In this document: positions 43,802 through 52,109 of the stretch, piece after piece
How the letters are laid out: each line of letters opens with the position of its first letter
Numbering within the stretch: the first letter of the stretch is position 1
Assembly: GCA_011523655.1 (NCBI GenBank)
Contig: WTGH01000010.1
Span: 62,001 to 126,000 of the forward strand
Length of the DNA stretch: 64,000 nt
Direction: 5' to 3'
From: Rhodospirillaceae bacterium
GTDB lineage: Bacteria > Pseudomonadota > Alphaproteobacteria > Bin65
Notes under the pieces: model-generated
The model's input: only the letters and a program-made list of their open reading frames with translations
What the model was told of the DNA's origin: nothing
Databases searched by the model: none
Translations under genes and position numbers: made by a program

Positions 43802-46225
43802 ATGGACCAGTATCGGGTCGTGGTGATCGGCGGCGGGGTGGTCGGCGCCTCGGTCCTCTATCATCTGGCCAAGTATGGCTGGACCGACATTGCACTGGTC
43901 GAGCGCTCGGTGCTGACCGCCGGATCGTCCTGGCACGCGGCCGGCGGCATCCATGCGCTCAACGCCGACCCGAACATGGCGGCGCTCCAGGCCTACACCA
44001 TCGACCTGCTGCGCGAGATCGGGCCGGAATCGGGCCAGGATATCGGCCTGCACATGACGGGGGGGATCACCGTCGCCTCGGCGCCGGCGCGCTGGGAATG
44101 GCTCCAGAGCGCCTACCGCATCTTCCAGACCATCGGCATCGAGGACTGCCACCTGATGACGCCGGCGGAGATCGAGGAGCGCTGCCCGATCATGGATGTC
44201 GACGGTGTGATCGGCGGCCTGTGGGCCGACCGCGAAGGCTATGTCGATACCACCGGCACGGTTCACGCCTATGCCGGCGCGGCGCGCAAGCGGGGCGCGA
44301 CGGTGATCGAGCACAACCGGGTGCTCGAACTGAAACAGCGGCCGGACGGTTTCTGGGAGGTCGTGACCGAAAAGGGCACAATCCTCGCCGAGCATGTCGT
44401 CAACTCCGCCGGCCTGTGGGCCAAGCAGGTCGGCCGCATGGTCGGCCTCGAACTGCCGCTTTCGCCGCTGGCCCATCACTACCTGGTGACGGAGTCCATT
44501 CCGGAGATCGAGGCGCTGGACTTCGAAGTGCCGATGACGGTCGACCTGGAAGGCTTCACCTATCTGCGCCAGGACCAGAACGGCGTTCTGGTCGGCATAT
44601 ACGAGATCGACCACCAGCACTGGAATATCGACGGCGCGCCCTGGGACTACGGGTTCGACCTGATCCAGGAGGATACCGACCGGATCGCCAATGAGCTCGA
44701 ACTCGCGTTCACGCGCTATCCCGTACTCCAGCGGGTCGGCGTCAAGAACTGGGTCAACGGCGCTTTCACCTTTTCGCCCGACGGCAATCCGCTGGTCGGT
44801 CCGGTCCGCGGACTGCCGAACTACTGGCTTGCCTGCGGGGTGATGGCGGGCTTCCTGCAGGGCGGCGGCGTCGGCAAGACGCTCGCCGAATGGATGATCC
44901 ACGGCGAGCCCGAGGCCGACGCCTGGTCGATGGACATCGCGCGCTACGGGCCGTTCGCCTCGAACCGGGAATATATCCGCCAGACGACCGGCCAGTTCTA
45001 TTCGCGCCGCTTCGTGATGACCTATCCGAACGAGCAGTTGCCGGCGGGCCGGCCGCTCAACAAGGCGCCGGCCCACGACGCGATGAAAGCCGCTGGCGCG
45101 CAGTGGGGCGTGAGCTGGGGCCTGGAGGTGCCCCTCGTGTTCGCGCATTCGGGTTTCGAGGAGACGCCGACGCTCAAGCGGTCCAACGCCTTCGGCCTCG
45201 TCGGCGAGGAATGCCGTGCCGTGCGCGAGGGTGTCGGGCTGCTCGATATCACCGGCTTCTCCCGCTACGAGGTCACGGGCCGGGACGCCGAGGCCTGGCT
45301 CGACCGGACGATGGCGGGACGTTTGCCGAAACCGGGCCGGGTGCGCCTGTCGCCGATGCTGGCGCCGGACGGCCGGCTGAAGGGCGACCTGACGATCCTG
45401 AACTGGGGCGACGGTTCCTGGTGGATCATGGGTTCCTACTATCTGCGCGAATGGCACATGCGCTGGTTCCACGACCGGTTGGACCCGGTGCGCGACGGCG
45501 ACGTTCAGGTGCGGGACATTTCGGACGCGACCGTCGGCTTCTCGCTGTCCGGCCCGAAATCCCGCGACGTGCTGGCGGTGCTGACCCATGAGGATGTCAG
45601 CCACGAGGCCCTGCCGTTCATGAGCTGCCGCCTCATGGATATTGGCCTGATCCGCGCCCGGGTCGGCCGGCTCTCGGTCGCCGGCGAGCTGGGCTACGAG
45701 ATCAACTGCCCGGCCTCGGCGCATGTCACCCTGCGCGAAATGCTGCTGGAGGCAGGTGCCGCGGCCGGCATCCGCGAATACGGCTACTACGCCCTCAATT
45801 CGTTGCGGCTCGAAAAGAGCTTCGGCATATGGTCCGCCGAATTCACCCAGGGCTATACGCCGGGCATGACCGGCCTCGACCGCTGGATCTCCTTCGGCAA
45901 GGGCGGCTTCGTCGGCCGGGAAGCCGCCCTGGCGGAGCGCGAGAAGAACACCGCACCCCAGCGGCTCGTGACGCTGGAGGTCGACTCGCCCGACGCCGAT
46001 GCGTCCGGGTTCGAGCCGGTCTGGCGCGACGGCCTCCGGGTCGGATTCATCACCTCCGGCGGCTACGGCCATGTCGTCGGCAAGAGCCTGGCGATGGCGC
46101 TGGTCGAACCGGAGTTCGCCGAAGCCGGCACGGTGCTCCGGACCCATATCGTCGGCGTGGAACGCGAAGCGGCCGTGATTCCGGCCTCGCCGTACGATCC
46201 CCCGGGCGAAAAGATGCGGATGTAG
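43802..46225 (+). CDS. Dimethylglycine/sarcosine dehydrogenase-like FAD protein with GcvT domain
   Basis: FAD-dependent oxidoreductase fused to a folate-binding aminomethyltransferase domain, 807 residues. The N-terminal DAO domain has VVVIGGGVVGASVLYHLAKYG (residues 6-26) and LTAGSSWHAAGG; His45 in SSWHAAG is the position that binds FAD covalently in dimethylglycine dehydrogenase. The GcvT domain starts near 440 (FGLVGEECRAVREGVGLLDITGFSRYEV region) and runs to the end. Family members oxidise N-methyl groups and pass the one-carbon unit to tetrahydrofolate. Substrate is uncertain; there is no sarcosine oxidase gamma/delta or glycine cleavage gene. It heads a co-directional set that includes a SABATH methyltransferase. 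Confidence 0.87.
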   Translation: MDQYRVVVIGGGVVGASVLYHLAKYGWTDIALVERSVLTAGSSWHAAGGIHALNADPNMAALQAYTIDLLREIGPESGQDIGLHMTGGITVASAPARWEWLQSAYRIFQTIGIEDCHLMTPAEIEERCPIMDVDGVIGGLWADREGYVDTTGTVHAYAGAARKRGATVIEHNRVLELKQRPDGFWEVVTEKGTILAEHVVNSAGLWAKQVGRMVGLELPLSPLAHHYLVTESIPEIEALDFEVPMTVDLEGFTYLRQDQNGVLVGIYEIDHQHWNIDGAPWDYGFDLIQEDTDRIANELELAFTRYPVLQRVGVKNWVNGAFTFSPDGNPLVGPVRGLPNYWLACGVMAGFLQGGGVGKTLAEWMIHGEPEADAWSMDIARYGPFASNREYIRQTTGQFYSRRFVMTYPNEQLPAGRPLNKAPAHDAMKAAGAQWGVSWGLEVPLVFAHSGFEETPTLKRSNAFGLVGEECRAVREGVGLLDITGFSRYEVTGRDAEAWLDRTMAGRLPKPGRVRLSPMLAPDGRLKGDLTILNWGDGSWWIMGSYYLREWHMRWFHDRLDPVRDGDVQVRDISDATVGFSLSGPKSRDVLAVLTHEDVSHEALPFMSCRLMDIGLIRARVGRLSVAGELGYEINCPASAHVTLREMLLEAGAAAGIREYGYYALNSLRLEKSFGIWSAEFTQGYTPGMTGLDRWISFGKGGFVGREAALAEREKNTAPQRLVTLEVDSPDADASGFEPVWRDGLRVGFITSGGYGHVVGKSLAMALVEPEFAEAGTVLRTHIVGVEREAAVIPASPYDPPGEKMRM

Positions 46226-46356
46226 CGAGCGGTTCGGCCTGCCCGTGCAGCGGTTTTCCGCTGTTTGCCGAATCGGTTTTGCTGTTATTGAACGCGAAGC
46301 GGCCCGCCGCGGCTTCCGGGAGAATCGAGATCGTTTCGGACCGTAAACCCGACACA

Positions 46357-47334
46357 GTGATCGACGGCCTGCAATATTGCCGGTGGTCGGAAAAGATATT
46401 CCGCCAGTTGCGGTCCGGTGGCGTAGACGCGGTCCACACGACCGTCGTCTATCACGAGGACTATCGCGGCGCGCTCGGCCGGCTCGACGAATGGTCGGCC
46501 TTGTTCGACCGTTTCAGCGACCATGTCCTGCCGGGGCGAACGGCGGCCGACATCCGGCAGGCGCAGGCGGCGGGCAAGACGGCCGTTTTCTTCGGCATGC
46601 AGAATTGCACGCCCGTCGAGGACGATCTGGCCCGGATCGAAGACCTCCACGGCCGCGGCGTCCGGTTCATGCAGCTCTCCTACAATGCGAAATGCTCGCT
46701 GGCGACGGGATGGGTCGAAGAAGCGGCGGACGAGGGCGTGACGGCGAAAGGGCGGGAGGCGATTGCGGAAATGAACCGGGTCGGCATGGTCGTCGACATG
46801 TCCCACTCGGCCGAACGGTCCACGCTGGAAGCCATCGAACGGTCGGCCCGGCCGATCGTCGTGTCCCATGCCAACCCGCGGACGTGGCGGGACACCGGGC
46901 GCAACAAGTCGGAGACCGTCCTGAAGGCGCTGGCCGGGAGCGGCGGGCTGCTGGGCTTCAGCCTATACCCCCATCACATGAAGGATGGACCGGCCACGAC
47001 CCTGCGGAGTTTTTGCGACATGGCCGCCCGCACCGCCGACCTGATGGGCGCGGACCGCATCGGCATCGGGTCGGACCTCTGTCAGGATCAGCCGGATTCG
47101 GTCGTTCGCTGGATGCGCAGCGGCGTATGGGAGGACGCGAATACGCCTCCGCCGGAGAGCGTGAAACACGTCCGGTTTCCCGACATGCCGTCCTGGTTCC
47201 GCTCGAACGAGGATTTTCCCGCCATCGCCCGGGCACTGCGCGCAACGGGTTTCTCGGCGGAGGAGACCGCCGGGATCATGGGCAACAACTGGTTCCGCTT
47301 CATGGAAGCAGCCTTCGAACCGCGGGCAGCCTGA
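46357..47334 (+). CDS. M19 (renal dipeptidase) family homologue with incomplete metal site
   Basis: TIM-barrel protein of the membrane dipeptidase family, about 325 residues, probably GTG start (46357); no ATG or good ribosome site is present, so the start is uncertain. The family's first zinc motif (DGHND) is replaced by DGLQYC, and the bridging Glu (GIEGG in relatives) by Gln in FGMQNC. The two later histidines (VVDMSHS and VVSHANPR) and the Asp of IGIGSD are kept. The two-metal site of renal dipeptidase therefore cannot form as known; the protein may use one metal, another chemistry, or be non-catalytic. It is 131 nt after the DMGDH-like gene and 1 nt before the next gene. No signal peptide is evident. 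Confidence 0.8.
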   Translation: MIDGLQYCRWSEKIFRQLRSGGVDAVHTTVVYHEDYRGALGRLDEWSALFDRFSDHVLPGRTAADIRQAQAAGKTAVFFGMQNCTPVEDDLARIEDLHGRGVRFMQLSYNAKCSLATGWVEEAADEGVTAKGREAIAEMNRVGMVVDMSHSAERSTLEAIERSARPIVVSHANPRTWRDTGRNKSETVLKALAGSGGLLGFSLYPHHMKDGPATTLRSFCDMAARTADLMGADRIGIGSDLCQDQPDSVVRWMRSGVWEDANTPPPESVKHVRFPDMPSWFRSNEDFPAIARALRATGFSAEETAGIMGNNWFRFMEAAFEPRAA

Positions 47335-47335
47335 A

Positions 47336-49075
47336 TTGGTCGCCCCAGGCGACTTCCTTGCGGTTCCGGACGGCCGAACGGGGTGCACCCTGCGCTTGCG
47401 GCCGCCGGAGCAGGTCATGCGCCTCGCCCGCCTCGGCGCCTTTCACCAGACCAGGCTGAGTTTCCTCAGGGCGACGCTGCGGCATGTATGGTCCGCCGGC
47501 TTCCGCTTCGCCTACGACCGCTGGGAAATCGGCGACGACGGCGTCGGCGTCGCCGTCTATGCGGCTGCGGGACCGGAACACACCTACTCGCTGGTCTGTT
47601 TCGCCCACGACCTCGATCCTGCGATGCGCACCGACCGCGTGATCGCCGAGGCCTGGGACGCCACCTACGTCCTCTACGACGGCATTCCCGACGACAGCGA
47701 AATCGAACGGCTGCGCGCCAATACGCCAAAGCAGGAGGCGGGGCGCTATCGCCACACCGATCTGATCCTGTCCCGCACCAACAAGAGTGCGCGTCTTTTC
47801 GACAATGTCGTCGGTTGCCTGGCCGAAGGCCGGCAGCCCGAAGCGGCACGGCTTGAGGATGTCGGCTATGTCATGCGGACGACGGCGGTGTACGGCAACG
47901 GCAAATTCGGCATTGCCGACCGGCATCGCTATGCCGGCCGGGCCGGGTTCGGCGCCCCGTTCCGCATGGAAATGCTGACGGTCTGGATGATCCGCCAATT
48001 TGTCGCCGATCTCGTCGATCACATGGCGCGGGTCAGGGGCGGCTCCGGCGCCGCACCGCTCGACAGGGCGCTCCGGCGCCGGCTGGGAATCGGCAATTCG
48101 ACCGGCCTCGGCCTCGGGCCGTTCATCGTCAACCATCCCGCCCTGTTCGCGCGCTGGATCGAATGCCGTGAAACGGCGCTCGCGCGGGTTTGCGCACAGG
48201 AAAGGGCGCCTTCGGAAATCTGGACCGTGTTCCGGCAGTGGATCGGGCGCGCCAGGGCCGATGTCGCGGCGTGGATCGTGCCGGACGCATTGCAGGCGGA
48301 AAAGATCGCCCGGCTGGCGGGCGACATTGATCGGCTGGAGACGTTTTCCGCCGGTTTCGGGCCGGAAATCGCCAGGCCCTGGGCCCGGATCCGGGATTGG
48401 GCGGCGGACCGGCTGTCGCTCGAAGGCCAGGAACTCACCGTTTCGCTGCTCATCGAGCCGTATGGCGAGTTGGTCGACGACCTGGCCGACCGGATGGCGA
48501 TCGACGAACGGGAAATGGCGCCGGCCGGCCTGCCCGGAAGCGTCGGCGAAATTCTCGCGGCTGTCGAAGACCGGTACGGCTGGGCACTGGAGCCCGACTA
48601 TGCGACGCCGGATGCGCAGGCGCGCTTCTGGTACGTCTCGGCGAACAAGCTGGAGCCGCGGCTCGGCGAGCGGTGGGAGGAGGCGGGCGCTGATCTGGAG
48701 CTTCCGCTCGCGACCGGCCGCGATATCGCGGCGTGCCGCGCCGATCTGCGCAAGGCGGCGTGGGAGGAATGTCTTGCGGATTTCCTGCTGCGCCACCCGG
48801 AGCATCGCCATGTCGTCCGCCGGCTCTGCGATCCGGACCTCGGACCGTACGGCCAGATTCGCGACAATCTGGTCGGCGCCGATCTGCTGCCGCTCAACCT
48901 GCTGCGCTGCAAGCTGGCGTTTTTCGGCGCCACGCATTTCGATCCGAAATCGGATCGCTGGCTGCGCATCAACATGTTCTGCCATGCGCCCTATCCGGAC
49001 GAAACGGAAAGCCAGCCGCCGGACGACTGGATTTTTCCCCGGAGCGACGCCCAGGCCGATGCTCTGCTCCCTTAA
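47336..49075 (+). CDS. Conserved protein of unknown function (579 residues)
   Basis: I do not recognise a characterised family. The protein is soluble, with no signal peptide or membrane segment, rich in Arg, Asp, Glu and Trp. Striking blocks are RLARLGAFHQTRLSFLRA near 30, YSLVCFAHDLDP near 85, RVIAEAWDATYVLYDG near 101, KQEAGRYRHTDLILSRTNKSARLF near 127, and a C-terminal GPYGQIRDNLVGADLLPLNLLRCKLAFFGATHFDPKSDRW region (Gly-, Asn- and His-containing). The proposed start is TTG, 1 nt after the dipeptidase stop; an ATG at 47417 behind a GGAG is an alternative that keeps most conserved sequence. It overlaps the DUF3726 gene by 17 nt, so the two are likely made together. Confidence 0.75.
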   Translation: MVAPGDFLAVPDGRTGCTLRLRPPEQVMRLARLGAFHQTRLSFLRATLRHVWSAGFRFAYDRWEIGDDGVGVAVYAAAGPEHTYSLVCFAHDLDPAMRTDRVIAEAWDATYVLYDGIPDDSEIERLRANTPKQEAGRYRHTDLILSRTNKSARLFDNVVGCLAEGRQPEAARLEDVGYVMRTTAVYGNGKFGIADRHRYAGRAGFGAPFRMEMLTVWMIRQFVADLVDHMARVRGGSGAAPLDRALRRRLGIGNSTGLGLGPFIVNHPALFARWIECRETALARVCAQERAPSEIWTVFRQWIGRARADVAAWIVPDALQAEKIARLAGDIDRLETFSAGFGPEIARPWARIRDWAADRLSLEGQELTVSLLIEPYGELVDDLADRMAIDEREMAPAGLPGSVGEILAAVEDRYGWALEPDYATPDAQARFWYVSANKLEPRLGERWEEAGADLELPLATGRDIAACRADLRKAAWEECLADFLLRHPEHRHVVRRLCDPDLGPYGQIRDNLVGADLLPLNLLRCKLAFFGATHFDPKSDRWLRINMFCHAPYPDETESQPPDDWIFPRSDAQADALLP

Positions 49076-49730
49076 CGAAATTCAGGCGCTGGCGACGAAG
49101 GCGGCCCGCGGCGCCGGACTGCCCTGGGGCGTGGCCGACGAGGCCGGCCGCGCGGCGCGCTGGCTGGAAGCGCGGGGTTTCGCCGGCTTGTCGGCCCTGG
49201 AGGGGGCGCTTGATCGCCTGTCCGGGCCGGATTGGCGGCGCTGCGCCCCGATCCCCGACGGCGCCGAGTGGTGCGCGGAAGGCGGCGAGATCGACGGGCT
49301 GTGTGCCGGGATCGCGCTGGCGGACCGGGCCGGCGAGCCGATTCCGCATGCCGGCGCCGGAGCCCTGGTTCTCTCCAGGGTCCGCTGGCCGCTGCTGACG
49401 ATGCCCTTTCTTGCAACCGTCGCCGGGGCTCTCGGCGAGCGGCTGGCGGTTTCGCTCGGGCCGGACACGCCCGTGATCGGGGTCGGGCCCCACGCCGTCT
49501 CCGAAACCTGCCGCAACATTGAGGGATTGCCGTTGGCGGCATCCGTCCGGGTCGAAAGGGTGGAAGGCAGCACCGCGCTGCAAGGCGCCGCGCGGCTTGA
49601 CGGCAGCATCCCGATCGACAAAGAGGTCTATGCCCGCCTCGATCGCCGCGCTGCGCGGACGTATGTGGCCGAAAGCGCCGAATCGCAAACGCGCGGCGCG
49701 GGCGGCGGCGATCTGATCGAAACCGACTGA
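49059..49730 (+). CDS. DUF3726-family protein
   Basis: Protein of 223 residues with the DUF3726 start SLNEIQALATKAARGAGLPWGVADEAGRAARWLEARGF (residues 4-41). The first half is helical; the middle is rich in Gly and small hydrophobic residues (ALVLSRVRWPLLTMPFLATVAGALG). Function unknown. The start ATG lies inside the end of the 579-residue gene, a 17-nt overlap that indicates coupling, and the Ldh-family dehydrogenase follows after 19 nt. The repeated association of these gene types suggests DUF3726 serves the dehydrogenase or the unknown protein, but there is no direct evidence. Confidence 0.8.
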   Translation: MLCSLNEIQALATKAARGAGLPWGVADEAGRAARWLEARGFAGLSALEGALDRLSGPDWRRCAPIPDGAEWCAEGGEIDGLCAGIALADRAGEPIPHAGAGALVLSRVRWPLLTMPFLATVAGALGERLAVSLGPDTPVIGVGPHAVSETCRNIEGLPLAASVRVERVEGSTALQGAARLDGSIPIDKEVYARLDRRAARTYVAESAESQTRGAGGGDLIETD

Positions 49731-49749
49731 GCATTTGACGGGAGAGACG

Positions 49750-50766
49750 ATGGCTACCGCCGAAACCGTTGCCATGACCCTCGGCGAGATCGAAGACCTG
49801 GCCTTTCGCGCACTTCTGAAGGCCGGAACCGGGACGGCGAATGCCCGCGCTGTCGCCCGGTCCTCGGCGGCGGCCCACGCCGACGGCGTCGCCTCGCACG
49901 GACTGCCTTATGTGCCGATCTATTGCGAGCACGTCCGGTGCGGCAGGGTGAAGGGCGCTGCGGCGCCGGTCGTCAGCCAGCCCAGGCCGGCAGCGCTGGT
50001 GGTGGACGCCGGCAACGGTTTCGCCCATCCCGCGATCGATGCCGGATTCGAACGGCTGGTTCCGCTGGCAAGGGAACAGGGGATCGCCTGCCTTGCGATC
50101 CGCAATTCCTACAATTGCGGTGTCCTGGGCTGGCATTCCTTCAGGCTCGCGCAGCAGGGGCTTCTGGCGATCGGTTTTACGAAATCGCCGGCGGCCATTG
50201 CTCCGGCGGGTGGGGCCCGCAAGGTGGTCGGCACCAACCCCTTCACGGTCGCGGCGCCGGACGGCGAGGGCGAGGCGCATGTCCTGATCGACCAGAGCGC
50301 CAGCGTCATCGCGCGCAGCGAGGTCATGCAATGTGCGCGCCGGGGCGAGGCCATTCCCGAAGGCTGGGGCCTGGACGTCGAAGGCAATCCGACGACCGAC
50401 CCCGAGGCCGCCCTCGCCGGATCGATGCTGCCGAGCGGCGGCTACAAGGGCTTCGGCGTCGGGCTCATGGTCGAATTGTTTGCCGCCGCGGCAGCCGGCG
50501 CAACCCTGGGCATCCACGCCAGCCCGTTTTCCGGGACGGTCGGCGGACCGCCGGCCACCGGCCAGTTTTTCATTGCGGTCGATGCCGAGGCGACGTCCGG
50601 CGGCGCGTTTGCCGAGCGGGTGGCGGACCTGGTCGCCGCCATCGCGGAGCAGCCGGGCGCCCGAGTCCACGGCGCCGGCCGCAAGGCGGCGCGGGCCAGG
50701 GCGGCGGCCGGACCGATCGACGTCGACGCGGCCATCGTCGAAAAGGCGCGGGCGCTGGCGGCCTGA
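49750..50766 (+). CDS. Ldh-family (type 2 malate/L-lactate dehydrogenase) oxidoreductase
   Basis: NAD(P)-dependent 2-hydroxyacid or imino-acid dehydrogenase of the Ldh_2 fold, 338 residues. The family signature SSAAAHADGVASHGLPYVPIY (about residues 34-54) contains the catalytic-type His (SHG). VVGTNPFTVAAP near 159 and the LPSGGYKGFGVGLMVELFAA block near 225 line the cofactor and active site. The family includes delta1-piperideine/pyrroline-2-carboxylate reductases, ureidoglycolate and sulfolactate dehydrogenases. The neighbouring amine dehydrogenase makes a cyclic-imino or keto-acid substrate reasonable. GGGAGAG before the ATG at 49750 decides the start over a TTG at 49735. Confidence 0.88.
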   Translation: MATAETVAMTLGEIEDLAFRALLKAGTGTANARAVARSSAAAHADGVASHGLPYVPIYCEHVRCGRVKGAAAPVVSQPRPAALVVDAGNGFAHPAIDAGFERLVPLAREQGIACLAIRNSYNCGVLGWHSFRLAQQGLLAIGFTKSPAAIAPAGGARKVVGTNPFTVAAPDGEGEAHVLIDQSASVIARSEVMQCARRGEAIPEGWGLDVEGNPTTDPEAALAGSMLPSGGYKGFGVGLMVELFAAAAAGATLGIHASPFSGTVGGPPATGQFFIAVDAEATSGGAFAERVADLVAAIAEQPGARVHGAGRKAARARAAAGPIDVDAAIVEKARALAA

Positions 50767-50796
50767 AATCGTCATCCGTCAACGGAAGGACCGGAC

Positions 50797-51900
50797 ATGA
50801 CAGGCGGGTCCAGCATCCGCGACGTCGCCATGAAAGGCGCCGGCTATTATTCGAGTTCGACCGCCGGCGCGAAAGACGTCATCGACGGTGCGACCCCGCT
50901 GGTTCTGGACGCCGCAGATGCGCTGCCGATCCCGGAGGACGGCCGCCCGATCACGGTGGCGGACATGGGCTGCGCCGACGGCGGCACCTCCATGGAAATG
51001 ATCGGCAAGGTGCTGGCGGCCCTGCGCCGGCGGGCGCCGGGACATCCGATCCAGATGGTCTACACCGATTTGCCGCGCAACGATTTCAGCCAGTTGTTTC
51101 AGAACGTTCACGGGCTGAGCGATCTGGCGAGCCCGTTTCCGGACATGCCGGACGTCTACTGCTTCGCGAGCGGCACGTCGTTTCACAAGGGCATATTCCC
51201 GCCCGGCAGCCTGCATCTCGGCTTTTCGGCCACGGCGTCGCACTATGTCAGCGAGAAGCCCTGCGCGATCCCCGATCACGTCCACATGGTCGGCGCCACC
51301 GGCCCGGTGCGCGCGGCCTACGAAGCGCAGGGCGCGCGCGACTGGGAGGCCATGCTGCTCCAGCGCGCCCGGGAACTCGTGAGCGGCGGTCGTCTGGCCC
51401 TGTTCAATTTCGGCATCGACGAGGCAGGCCGTTACCTCGGCCATACCGGTGGAGTCAGCATGTTCGATACGTTCAACGAACTGTGGCGCGATCTGGCCGA
51501 GCGCGGCGCGATCGCGCCTGAAGAGTATCGCGACACGAATTTCGCCCAGTGCTATCGCACCGTCGATCAGTTCTGCGCCCCGTTGACCGACCGTGAAAAT
51601 GCGGTGTACCGGGCCGGTCTGCGCTTGGAGCATGTCGAGACTCGGGTCGTCCGCTGCCCCTATGAACGCGATTTCTCCGATCACGGCGACGCCGACCGCT
51701 TTGCCGCAGAGTATATCCCGACCCTGCGGTCGTGGAGCGAGCACACGTTCGTTGCCGGCCTGTCGCCGGCCCGCCCCGCTGCAGAGCGACAGGCTATCGT
51801 CGACCGGTTTTACGACAACTACGAGAACCGGGTCCGCGAAAACCCGGACGGCCACGCCATGGACTATGTCCACATCTATCTGGTGTGCGAAAAAGTATGA
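50797..51900 (+). CDS. SABATH-family carboxyl/N-methyltransferase
   Basis: SAM-dependent methyltransferase of the SABATH family, 367 residues. The family is known from plant enzymes that methylate salicylate, jasmonate, indole acetate (carboxyl O-methylation) or xanthines (N-methylation). Diagnostic blocks match the plant enzymes: MKGAGYYSSSTAGAK near residue 12, the SAM loop VADMGCADGGTSMEMI near 54, YTDLPRNDFSQLF near 88 (plant NDLPGNDFN), and SFHKGIFPPGSLHLGFSATASHYVS near 128 (plant GSFY-RLFP--SLH--SS-SLHWLS). The Trp of the plant substrate pocket is Tyr here. It is 30 nt after the dehydrogenase gene, last in the set. Confidence 0.87.
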   Translation: MTGGSSIRDVAMKGAGYYSSSTAGAKDVIDGATPLVLDAADALPIPEDGRPITVADMGCADGGTSMEMIGKVLAALRRRAPGHPIQMVYTDLPRNDFSQLFQNVHGLSDLASPFPDMPDVYCFASGTSFHKGIFPPGSLHLGFSATASHYVSEKPCAIPDHVHMVGATGPVRAAYEAQGARDWEAMLLQRARELVSGGRLALFNFGIDEAGRYLGHTGGVSMFDTFNELWRDLAERGAIAPEEYRDTNFAQCYRTVDQFCAPLTDRENAVYRAGLRLEHVETRVVRCPYERDFSDHGDADRFAAEYIPTLRSWSEHTFVAGLSPARPAAERQAIVDRFYDNYENRVRENPDGHAMDYVHIYLVCEKV

Positions 51901-51977
51901 CGGTTCGGGCGCGGCCGGCGCGCTGAATACCGGCCTGAATTTCTCACCGGACCGGGGGCGCCGGCGGGCGGCGGCAT

Positions 51978-52015
51978 ATTCGGAAATTTGAACATTTCGC
52001 GCGGCGGGTTATGTT
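51978..52015 (+). promoter_or_regulatory. Promoter and SqrR/BigR-type operator upstream of the sulfide sensor gene
   Basis: ATTCGGAAATTTGAAC (51978-51993) matches the ATTC-N8-GAAT operator form at 7 of 8 fixed positions. Its right half is part of a TTGAAC -35 element (51988-51993), with TATGTT (52010-52015) 16 nt further on as -10. A bound repressor would cover the -35, the arrangement expected for autorepression. The only other site of this kind in the window is at 37342-37357. Confidence 0.55.
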
Positions 52016-52109
52016 GTGCAGCGGTCCCGGCTGGGCTGCGTGTCCCGGTGCGCGGCCGAGCGGTGTGCCTGAATCCGTCCGAAATCGAGAATTGCCGGGG
52101 AGCCGTTGG

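Noticed and set aside
43514-46147. Long minus-strand open frame opposite the DMGDH-like gene
   Set aside because: Composition is typical of antisense translation and it covers a recognised gene with intact FAD and GcvT motifs.
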